The notes under the pieces were generated by a model. That model saw nothing but the letters and a program-made list of their open reading frames with translations. It made no database searches and was not told where the DNA came from. Source: Sutcliffiella sp. FSL R7-0096 (GTDB lineage Bacteria; Bacillota; Bacilli; Bacillales; Bacillaceae_I). From it: 64,000 bases of DNA. Positions 18,304 through 25,485 of the stretch are shown here, piece by piece. Position 1 is the first letter of the stretch; each line of letters begins with the position of its first letter. The stretch covers positions 3,948,001 through 4,012,000 of the forward strand of contig NZ_CP152003.1 in NCBI RefSeq assembly GCF_038595065.1. The letters run 5' to 3'. The position numbers were made by a program, and so were the translations under genes.

Positions 18304-19725
18304 TCACTCCCTTTCCATCGGGAATACAATAGCTGCCATCGTCCCAGTCTCTGTCCGTTGAATGCTGAACTGTCCAGATAAATCATGTTCTGTCATCATT
18401 TTGACTATTTCAAGGCCAAGTGATGGTTTGGAGCTATCAGAGTAACCCACTCCATCATCCTCCACCTTTACTATGCATTCAAGTCCATTGACATAAAAAC
18501 TGACATGGATATTTCCAAAACAGCGGTTGTGAAAAGCGTGCTTCATAGAATTTTGAATGAGCTCATTAATAATAAGAGCAACAGAAACAGCCTTGTTTGA
18601 TTTAATCGTCAGCCGTGGACCTTTGTAATTGATACTGATTGTTTTCGGTTCACCTTCAGGCTGATCAATTAACATATTACCAATTTTCTCTATTAAGCTA
18701 TAAACTTCTACATCATCCACACTTGAATTGGATAGAATGATTTCATAGACATGGGCAATACTCAATATCCTGTTCAGGCTTTCAACAAAATGGACCTTAC
18801 TTTCTTCCGGTACACCCCTACGCATTTGAAGACGCAGAAGACTTGCCACTGTCTGTAAATTATTCTTTACCCTATGGTGTATTTCCCGAATGGCCACACT
18901 TTTTACGATAAGTTCCCGTTCTTTTTCCCGCAGTTCGGTCATATCACGGAAAATGATGAACGTACCTTCCGCTTTCTCATCTTGTTCCAGACAGATCTTT
19001 TTCACTTGAAATGTTTTACTAGCAATCTCCATCTCTTTAACAAGTAATTCTTCAGGGTTATGCAAAATTGATTTCAAGCATGGAAAATAGTTAGTGATTT
19101 TGGTTCCCACCGTACACTCTTTTGTGCAAACTTCCGAAACCAGGTTGATTGCAGAAGGGTTAAAATATAACAGACTCTCATCTGGGTCAACAAAGAACAA
19201 CGCTTCTTCAATTACCTCTGGAATAATCGGCCTGTTTTCTGTCATTCCAATCAGTATTTCACTTAATGTTTCTGTGGTTTTTGACAACGCTTTCATTTTA
19301 TCTTGATGTTGAATTTTTTCACTTATGTCTTTCTCCATTATTACTGTACCAATTATTCGGTTGTTCGTTCCCTTGATTGGAACTACACTCTGCTCCACCG
19401 TCCTGCCTTCCTGGGTGATGGCACGATTGAGAAACATATGTTTTCCGGTTCTCAAAGTGAAAAAAACTGCTGGTTCAAAAGCTTCATAGGCAAACTTTCC
19501 TACCACAGGGTTTTTATAAACTGACTTTGCTGTTGTGGGTGCTGCTTCTGCTACCACAATTGCATGATTCCCCTCTTGTGTTGGACAATCAATGAATACA
19601 TTGGCTTGGTTCAAATCTGCCATAAATGGGAGGTTGCGCGAAATCTCTTCTATCTTTAGAACATCCTCTTCTACTAGGTTAGTATGCTGAGTACATAATG
19701 ATTCTACCGATATGGTGTGCGTCAT
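18304..19725 (-). CDS. eutW: Ethanolamine-sensing histidine kinase EutW
   Basis: A soluble histidine kinase, 473 residues, partner of EutV. The N-terminal part (about 1-135) matches the N-terminal sensor domain common to EutW-type kinases. A PAS-like region follows (about 160-265, containing FFVDPDESLLYFNPSA and a C-X-K-x-C-T cysteine pair). The kinase core is of the HisKA_2 class, with the phospho-acceptor in REIHHRVKNNLQTVASLL, and the ATPase domain has ELIQNSMKHAF and VEDDGVGYS. No membrane helices are seen. The ATG at 19725 has GGGAG seven bases upstream; a TTG at 19749 lacks one. A consensus sigma-A promoter lies 44 bp upstream. Confidence 0.92.
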   Translation of the reverse strand: MTHTISVESLCTQHTNLVEEDVLKIEEISRNLPFMADLNQANVFIDCPTQEGNHAIVVAEAAPTTAKSVYKNPVVGKFAYEAFEPAVFFTLRTGKHMFLNRAITQEGRTVEQSVVPIKGTNNRIIGTVIMEKDISEKIQHQDKMKALSKTTETLSEILIGMTENRPIIPEVIEEALFFVDPDESLLYFNPSAINLVSEVCTKECTVGTKITNYFPCLKSILHNPEELLVKEMEIASKTFQVKKICLEQDEKAEGTFIIFRDMTELREKERELIVKSVAIREIHHRVKNNLQTVASLLRLQMRRGVPEESKVHFVESLNRILSIAHVYEIILSNSSVDDVEVYSLIEKIGNMLIDQPEGEPKTISINYKGPRLTIKSNKAVSVALIINELIQNSMKHAFHNRCFGNIHVSFYVNGLECIVKVEDDGVGYSDSSKPSLGLEIVKMMTEHDLSGQFSIQRTETGTMAAIVFPMERE

Positions 19726-19768
19726 AGTTGGTCTCCCATTCCTCTTCAATAGTTAGAATATAGTGAAT

Positions 19769-19797
19769 ATTATATTTTTACCTACTTCTTTTGTCAA
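19769..19797 (-). promoter_or_regulatory. Consensus sigma-A promoter of eutWV
   Basis: Reading on the minus strand: -35 TTGACA (19792-19797), a 17-base spacer, then -10 TATAAT (19769-19774). Both hexamers are perfect, implying constant production of the EutW/EutV sensor pair. A perfect 14-bp palindrome ATTCCTGCAGGAAT sits at 19807-19820, ten bases upstream of the -35, and could be an operator. Confidence 0.85.
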
Positions 19798-19831
19798 TGC
19801 AAGATTATTCCTGCAGGAATATCTACCTATA

Positions 19832-19860
19832 CAAAAAGCCATCCTCTTGCTGGATGGCCC
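19832..19860 (-). terminator. Intrinsic terminator after eutC2
   Basis: The minus-strand stem GGGCCATCC pairs with GGATGGCTT around AGCAAGA and is followed by a U-run. It ends the eutB2-eutC2 transcript before the eutWV promoter. Confidence 0.8.
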
Positions 19861-19877
19861 TTGCTTACAAAATAATT

Positions 19878-20776
19878 TCAGCCTTCTTTTACTTTTGCCA
19901 ATTTCACACCACTAGCTTTATGCTTAAGAGCCTGTTCTATCAGATCTGCTAAATAAGCTCCCGCTTCCACTGGCGGAGTACCTCCATCATGGATGTTTGA
20001 AATGACTGTCCTGTCTGCCTCAACTGATTTTTCGTTAGGTCGATAAATGAAGTAGGCACTGATACTTTTGGAAGTTGCCAGTCCTGGTCTTTCACCAATA
20101 AGAGAGATAACAATATCACAATTTGCTATCTTTGCTATTTCATCCTGAATCCATACCCGGCTTTTGTGAATAAAGATCGGATCACCTACTGAAATATTTT
20201 TCACTTTCAGGCCCTGCATCAGTGCGGGTAGAAGGTCAGGAATCGTTTCTTATATTCCTGTGGAACTTAACCCGTCAGACACAATGATTTGCACCTGTTT
20301 ACCTTTCGCAAGGTTTGCCTTAGCCCATTCAAATGATTCAGCCGATAGTTTCCTGCCAGATCCAGGTTCATTAAGTACTCTTCCATGGACTCTGCTTTTG
20401 ATCGAAGCGTAGGAAGGTTCAATTTTTCAATAAATTCATCGGGTACATTTTTAAATACGGCGTCCTGTGCTGCAGCATGATCTATGCGAAAGTCTAAATA
20501 GTTCTTGGTCTTCATTCTTGTTCCGGAACGGCCTATTCCTATTCTGGCGGGTGTTATAGACTGTGATTTTTGAATGGTAGTTTCATTACTTGGGTTATCA
20601 ACTGTGACCCTTTTTTCTGTATGATATTTTACTTCTTTAAAATCTGTAACTGAATCACCATGATTGGAAGAGACCTCTTTTATATCGGATAAAAAACCTT
20701 TACGCGATACATTCTCTTCCTTGCTTTTCTTATCCAATTCTTTCATGACCATTTCAACAATCGCTTGTACATCCAT
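19878..20776 (-). pseudogene. eutC: Second ethanolamine ammonia-lyase small subunit gene, broken (eutC2)
   Basis: Two open pieces together spell one EutC. The first (from ATG 20776) has an amphipathic N-terminus (VQAIVEMVMKELDKK), a tether, then TPARIGIGRSGTRMKTKNY and DHAAAQDAVFKNVPDEF. Near 20408-20416 the reading frame shifts by one base. The other frame continues the family sequence as SRVHGRVLNEPGSGRKLS and QIIVSDGLSSTGI, then meets an in-frame TAA at 20250-20252 where the intact copy has Glu (AIEENVED). After the stop the frame goes on through IGERPGLATSKSISAYFIY to a normal end. The piece downstream of the stop has no convincing start of its own. Two independent lesions make recoding or a single sequencing error unlikely. 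The RBS (GAAGGAGGAAG) and the coupling to eutB2 are intact. Confidence 0.88.
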
Positions 20777-20793
20777 GTTTTCTTCCTCCTTCC

Positions 20794-22155
20794 CTAGTCA
20801 AAGATAGACAGGTCTCCAGCTTTTTCCGTCAAGCGCCCGTTCTTCATAATTCCCATCTCTTCCATCCATATTTCAAATTCCCTCAATGGACGCAACCCCA
20901 GCATCTCTCTTAAGCTGGCATCATCATGATAGCTTGTATCTTGGTAACTCAGCATCACATCATCACCGCCTGGGACTCCCATATAAAAGTTCGCTCCGCC
21001 TAAGGCCGTGAGCATACCAGCAATTTCTTGGTCATTTTGATCAGCTTTCATATGATTGGTGTAAGTCGGGGCAATTCCCATTGGAAGGGCATGGAGCTTA
21101 CCCATGAATAAATCCTCCAAATCCGCTCTTATCACCTGCTTTCCGTCATAAATGGTTTCAGGTCCGATAAAACCTGAAACATTATTCACCATAAAGGGCT
21201 TCCAGTGGCGCGCATAACCGTAAGTTCTTGCTTCTAATGTCTGCATATCCACGCCCTGGTGCGCATCTAGTGACACTTCAGACCCTTGACCAGTTTCAAA
21301 ATAAAACTGGTTCGGTCCTGTAGATGTTCCATATTTCCTTATCAACTCAAAAGCCTCATCCAATATTTCTTTGGACACCCCAAAATCGTCATTCGCTTTT
21401 TGGGTTCCGGCTAAACTTTGGAACATCAAACCGATCGGCGCCCCCTTTTTCAGCGCTTGCATTTGCGTAGTAATATGGGCCAACACACAGTTCTGAGTAG
21501 GGATTTTCCACTTCTCCATGAAATCATGTGTCATATGCAAGATTTTTGATACTGACTCAACTGAATCATTATTTGGGTTCACCCCAATGACCGCGTCCCC
21601 GGAACCATAGGAAAGGCCTTCTTTCATGCTTGCCAGAATGCCTTCGGGATTATCTGTAGGATGGTTTGGTTGACAACGGAATGCCAATCTCCCTTGCTCA
21701 CCAATTGTCGTATTGCAATGGGCAGTTGGACGAATCTTCTGTGAAGCCATAACAAGATCAATACTGGACATGAGTTTAGCCACAGCAGAAATCATCTCAC
21801 TTGTCATCCCTTTACTTAGACGAAACAGATCACTGGTCTTCGTCGAATGAGAAAGAATATAGTTACGAAGTTGTCCTACTGACCAACCCTTTATTTCTTT
21901 ATAAATATACTCATTGATATCATCATAGATGGTTCTTGTCACTTCGTCTTTCTCATAGGGAATAACCGGATTTTCGAAAATATCCTCTAGTAGAATTTCA
22001 CTTAAAACTGCTTTTGCAGCCATTCTCTCCAAGGAAGAAGTAGCTCCTATCCCAGCCATTGTGTCTCCCGATTTTTCTTCACTTGCTTTTGCCAAGACTT
22101 CCTTTAGTGATTGGAAAACGTAATGTTGACCTTTTATTTTTGTTGTAAATTTCAT
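20794..22155 (-). CDS. eutB: Ethanolamine ammonia-lyase large subunit, second copy (EutB2)
   Basis: A full-length 453-residue EutB paralog with every catalytic block intact: EEKSGDTMAGIGATSS, RCQPNHPTDNPEGILASMKE, GSGDAVIGVNPNNDS, CVLAHITTQM, YFETGQGSEVSLDAHQG and NHMKADQNDQE. No stop or frameshift is seen. AAGGAGG lies upstream. It forms its own transcription unit with the broken eutC2, preceded by a leader with terminator and ended by a terminator at 19832-19860. Since EutB needs EutC, EutB2 could work only by pairing with the intact EutC from the main operon; otherwise it is a gene in decline. Confidence 0.93.
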   Translation of the reverse strand: MKFTTKIKGQHYVFQSLKEVLAKASEEKSGDTMAGIGATSSLERMAAKAVLSEILLEDIFENPVIPYEKDEVTRTIYDDINEYIYKEIKGWSVGQLRNYILSHSTKTSDLFRLSKGMTSEMISAVAKLMSSIDLVMASQKIRPTAHCNTTIGEQGRLAFRCQPNHPTDNPEGILASMKEGLSYGSGDAVIGVNPNNDSVESVSKILHMTHDFMEKWKIPTQNCVLAHITTQMQALKKGAPIGLMFQSLAGTQKANDDFGVSKEILDEAFELIRKYGTSTGPNQFYFETGQGSEVSLDAHQGVDMQTLEARTYGYARHWKPFMVNNVSGFIGPETIYDGKQVIRADLEDLFMGKLHALPMGIAPTYTNHMKADQNDQEIAGMLTALGGANFYMGVPGGDDVMLSYQDTSYHDDASLREMLGLRPLREFEIWMEEMGIMKNGRLTEKAGDLSIFD

Positions 22156-22217
22156 CTTGATGCCTCCTTAAGCAAGATACTGCCACCTCATAGTAAGCGG
22201 TTTCATTTCTCGCAAAC

Positions 22218-22276
22218 AAAAAATGCCCAAACGAGTCCTCTCATCTAAGAGTAACTTCGTTTAGGCATCTTCACCT
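22218..22276 (-). promoter_or_regulatory. Antitermination-type leader before eutB2
   Basis: On the minus strand ATGCCTAAACGA pairs with TCGTTTGGGCAT followed by six U, a clear terminator 63 bp before eutB2. A competing hairpin AGGU-GAAGAU-GCCU (22263-22276) overlaps its 5' arm. The loop keeps G at position 4 but has G instead of A at position 1, so it is a weaker EutV match than the other two leaders. An AAGTAAATA...CAG stretch just upstream is shared with the eutH leader. Confidence 0.6.
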
Positions 22277-22355
22277 GTCTGTATTTACTTAATAATATTG
22301 AGTATAACAAATTGTTTTTTGAAAATAAAGATTTTTTCTAAACCTCAACTTTTGC

Positions 22356-23729
22356 TTATTTCTTCCTAAGCTCATCTGCTAGGAACTCTACATCCGTTCC
22401 AACGATGACCTGCATGTTTGTTTTGCTCAGTTTGACGATTCCTTTCGCTCCAAGCTCTTTCAGCTTTGCTTCATCCACAGCTGAAGAATCATTTACTTTC
22501 AGTCGAAGTCTTGTGACACAATTATCGATTTCCAAGACATTTTCTTTTCCTCCAAGTGCCGCCAGATAGCCATCTGCAAGTTCCGCGTAGTTTCCTTTAT
22601 CAGCACTTTGTGTAAATTCTCCAGCCACTTCATCTTCGCGTCCTGGCGTCTTCAAGTCGAGCTTCATGATCAGGAAGTAGAAGATAACGAAGTACAATCC
22701 TCCATACACCAGACCCACACCTGCAAGAAGGATAGGCTTTTGGGCAATTCCGAAGTTTAATAGATAGTCAATGGCACCTGCCGAGAAACCGAATCCATGG
22801 TGGATATCAAGCAAGTAGGCGACTGACATCGCAGTTCCTGTCAGGAATGCGTGTATCAGATAGAGAATCGGAGATAGGAACATGAATGAAAACTCAATTG
22901 GCTCCGTAATCCCTGTTAGGAAAGAAGTAAATGCCAAGCCGATTAATGCGCCGGTCATCGCCTTTCTCCGTTCTTTCTTGGCTGCTGCTATCATTGCAAG
23001 AGCTGCCCCCGGCAGTCCGAACATCATGATAAGGAAGAACCCGGCCATAAAGATACCTGCAGATGCATCACCCGCAAGGAATCGCCATAGATCCCCTTTG
23101 ATAACCTCTCCGGCTGCATTAGTGAATTCCCCGAATTCAAACCATACAATTGTATTAAGGATATGATGAAGGCCAAGCGGAATCAACAGTCGGTTCAAGA
23201 AGCCGAAAATCCCTACCCCTGTAGCTCCTGCACCAATGATCCATTCCCCAATACTATCGATGAATGCTTGAACCGGTGGCCATAGATACCCGAATAAAAA
23301 GGCGAGAAGCAACATGACAAGGGAGGTGATGATCGGTACAAAACGCCTTCCACCAAAGAACCCGAGCCAGTCCGGAAGTTTGATATTGTAGTATTTGTTA
23401 TAGAGAAGCCCCGCAATAATTCCTGAGATGATTCCTCCCAGTACTCCCATATTGATAGATTCATTGATGGCTGCCGCGCCATTGGTCAATACGAAGTAAC
23501 CTACTGCTCCAGCAAGAGCCGCGGCCCCACTACCATCCCTAGAGAACCCAATGGCCACTCCGATGGCAAATAATAATGCAAGATTTCCAAATACAGCATT
23601 TCCTGCTGCGGATATGAAAGGAATATTTAATAAGTCCTCTTGCCCTAAACGTAGGAGCAAGGCAGCTGCAGGCATAATTGCGATCGGAAGCATCAGGGAT
23701 TTACCGATTTTCTGTAAAAAACCTAACAT
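22356..23729 (-). CDS. nagP: PTS N-acetylglucosamine transporter, EIICB (NagP)
   Basis: Imports and phosphorylates GlcNAc. The 457-residue protein has the EIIC membrane domain first (about 1-360, starting MLGFLQKIGKSLMLPIAIMP, with GITEPIEFSFMFLSP in the glucose-family pattern) and the EIIB domain last (about 380-457), with the phosphorylated cysteine in DNCVTRLRLKVND. C-then-B order fits NagP; the muramic acid transporter MurP has B first. No EIIA domain is attached, so a partner EIIA (as from PtsG) would be needed. A dre-like operator upstream and the cell-wall recycling genes before it support the GlcNAc assignment. No clear terminator was seen after the gene. Confidence 0.88.
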   Translation of the reverse strand: MLGFLQKIGKSLMLPIAIMPAAALLLRLGQEDLLNIPFISAAGNAVFGNLALLFAIGVAIGFSRDGSGAAALAGAVGYFVLTNGAAAINESINMGVLGGIISGIIAGLLYNKYYNIKLPDWLGFFGGRRFVPIITSLVMLLLAFLFGYLWPPVQAFIDSIGEWIIGAGATGVGIFGFLNRLLIPLGLHHILNTIVWFEFGEFTNAAGEVIKGDLWRFLAGDASAGIFMAGFFLIMMFGLPGAALAMIAAAKKERRKAMTGALIGLAFTSFLTGITEPIEFSFMFLSPILYLIHAFLTGTAMSVAYLLDIHHGFGFSAGAIDYLLNFGIAQKPILLAGVGLVYGGLYFVIFYFLIMKLDLKTPGREDEVAGEFTQSADKGNYAELADGYLAALGGKENVLEIDNCVTRLRLKVNDSSAVDEAKLKELGAKGIVKLSKTNMQVIVGTDVEFLADELRKK

Positions 23730-23797
23730 AAATAAGCACCTCTTTTCTTATGGTTTACTAAACATTATGTAACCGCATACGACATTAGTACATGCCT

Positions 23798-23813
23798 AGT
23801 GGTCTAGTTTTCT
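23798..23813. promoter_or_regulatory. NagR (dre-like) operator before nagP
   Basis: The plus strand reads AGTGGTCTAGTTTTCT. The first ten bases match the dre consensus AGTGGTCTAGACCACT exactly, and 12 of 16 match overall. It lies 69 bp upstream of nagP, where a GntR-family NagR would repress in the absence of GlcNAc-6-phosphate. Confidence 0.55.
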
Positions 23814-23834
23814 ATTTTTTTATTTTATTTAGCT

Positions 23835-23966
23835 CCGCTGTTGATTTCCGCAAATGGCTTCGCTTTCCGCGGGGCGACCTTGAGCCTCCTCACAACGCTT
23901 CAGGGGTCTCAACATTGTCGCTACTCCCCCGCTGGAGTCTACGCCATTTGCTCCAATTACCAGCTA
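23835..23966 (+). repeat. Interspersed palindromic repeat, copy R1
   Basis: About 132 bp, starting CGCTGTTGATTTCCGCAAAT and ending in CAGCTA. It holds the family core (GCTTCGCTTTCCGCGGGGCG, GACCTTGAGCCTCCT, GGTCTCAA, then a C-rich arm). The right end has drifted (ATTACCAGC for ATCAACAGC). It sits between namZ and nagP. Confidence 0.8.
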
Positions 23967-24032
23967 GGTTACTTTTTTAAAATTAAGGGAAAAGAACTCG
24001 AGGCTTTATCCACCTCAAGTTCCTTCCAGCTA

Positions 24033-25301
24033 TTATTTATAGATTAGGTATTGCTTTCGAACTTTATTGAATTCGCTTAAGTCACCCTGCCATTGAGAGA
24101 CTAAGTCTTCTACAGATCTTCCTTCTTCGATACCTTTGCGGATCCAGCTGTTGCCAATCAAGTTGTCAAAGAAAGAGATACCGGCGCTATTTTCTGCACG
24201 GAATTGGAAATCTTCCGGATACATATCATGAATCGTTTTCACAATATGCAAACCAGTTTCTACAGGTTTGAACGTGTCTCTATCCGTAATATGGATCTGA
24301 ATTCCATGTGACAGGCTTCCTGCATGTTTTGAAAATGTTGGGGTAAAGGATGCAGCTCTGAAGGTCACTCCTGATAATTTCAAATTATTTAACTCAGTTG
24401 CAACGTCATCCGCATTCATAAACGGAGCACCAATTAGTTCAAATGGTTTGGTAGTCCCGCGTCCCTCGGATACATTCGTTCCTTCGATAAGTGCTCCACC
24501 AGGATAAACTAGTGCCGTTTCCAATGTTGGCATATTCGGTGATGGCATAACAAACTCAAGCGGTGTGTCATCGTAATACATGTTGCGTTTCCAGCCATTC
24601 ATTTCTACTACCGTTAAATCTGCGCCGATACCGAATTCTTCATTAAACAATTTTGCTAGTTCTCCTACAGTCATTCCGTGTCTCAATGGAATGGCATAGT
24701 TCCCTACAAAGGATGCATACTTCATATCAAGCACTGGTCCTTCTACTTTTAATCCACTTAATGGATTCGGTCTGTCCAAGACAACGATAGGAATGTCGTT
24801 TTCCTGTGCTGCTTCCATTGCATATGCCATTGTATAGATATATGTGTAGAAACGAGTTCCGACATCTTGAATATCAAAAAGTAGTACGTCAATATCCTCT
24901 AGCATTTCCGGCGTTGGCTTTCTTGTCGGTCCGTATAAACTGTAAACCGGAAGTCCTGTTTTTTCATCAATATAGAAGTCTACATATTGTCCTGCTTGGG
25001 CATCCCCACGCACTCCATGCTCTGGTCCATAAAGGGCTGTCAATTCTGTATCAGGATCATTATGAAGCGTATCCACAATACTGTTCAGCTCCTGATCTAC
25101 TCCTGTTGGGTTTGTAATAAGGCCCACACGTTTTCCTTCAATGAGGTGCTTTTCTTCTTTTAGAAGGACTTCTACTCCAAGCTCAAATTTCTTGCCCTTC
25201 CCCTTGCCTTTGCTTTTTCCGTTTCCATTATCTGCAAATACTGCGGACAATGATGATAGAACCAATACAGTTGTTAATAAAGTGATCAGCCATTTTTTCA
25301 A
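24033..25301 (-). CDS. namZ: Exo-beta-N-acetylmuramidase NamZ (DUF1343 family), secreted
   Basis: Removes MurNAc from the non-reducing end of peptidoglycan fragments. From a TTG at 25301 the protein is 422 residues. This start has GGGAGGGG six bases upstream and opens directly into a signal peptide (KKWLITLLTTVLVLSSLSA, cleavage after VFA). The longer frame to 25400 runs into repeat R2. After the signal comes a Gly/Lys linker (GNGKSKGKGKGKK), then the DUF1343 domain with LYGPEHGVRGDAQAGQYVD, DVGTRFYTYIYTMAYAME, LDRPNPLSG and NVSEGRGTTKPFELIGAPF. In B. subtilis namZ, nagZ and amiE act in sequence on wall fragments, and the same order is kept here. Confidence 0.9.
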   Translation of the reverse strand: MKKWLITLLTTVLVLSSLSAVFADNGNGKSKGKGKGKKFELGVEVLLKEEKHLIEGKRVGLITNPTGVDQELNSIVDTLHNDPDTELTALYGPEHGVRGDAQAGQYVDFYIDEKTGLPVYSLYGPTRKPTPEMLEDIDVLLFDIQDVGTRFYTYIYTMAYAMEAAQENDIPIVVLDRPNPLSGLKVEGPVLDMKYASFVGNYAIPLRHGMTVGELAKLFNEEFGIGADLTVVEMNGWKRNMYYDDTPLEFVMPSPNMPTLETALVYPGGALIEGTNVSEGRGTTKPFELIGAPFMNADDVATELNNLKLSGVTFRAASFTPTFSKHAGSLSHGIQIHITDRDTFKPVETGLHIVKTIHDMYPEDFQFRAENSAGISFFDNLIGNSWIRKGIEEGRSVEDLVSQWQGDLSEFNKVRKQYLIYK

Positions 25302-25342
25302 TCTTTTCCCCTCCCATTTTGTAATCTTTGGTCTGTTTGAAA

Positions 25343-25478
25343 CCGTTGTTGATTTCCGCAAACGGCTTCGCTTTCCCCGGGGCGACCTTGAGCCTCCCAC
25401 GAGCTACGCCCTGCGGGGTCTCAAGAATGTCGCTATCCCCCCACAGGAGTCTTCGCCCTATGCTTCAATCAACAGCTA
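25343..25478 (+). repeat. Interspersed palindromic repeat, copy R2
   Basis: About 136 bp with both ends recognisable (CCGTTGTTGATTTCCGCA ... AATCAACAGCTA) and the core GCTTCGCTTTCCCCGGGGCG, ACGCCCTGCGGGGTCTC, CCCCACAGGAGTCTTCGCC. It lies between nagZ and namZ and starts 42 bp upstream of the namZ TTG. Confidence 0.85.
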
Positions 25479-25485
25479 TAAACCT

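Noticed and set aside
19878-20219. A separate 113-residue gene
   Set aside because: It is the C-terminal part of EutC2 after the stop at 20250-20252; its first Met is internal and lacks an RBS.
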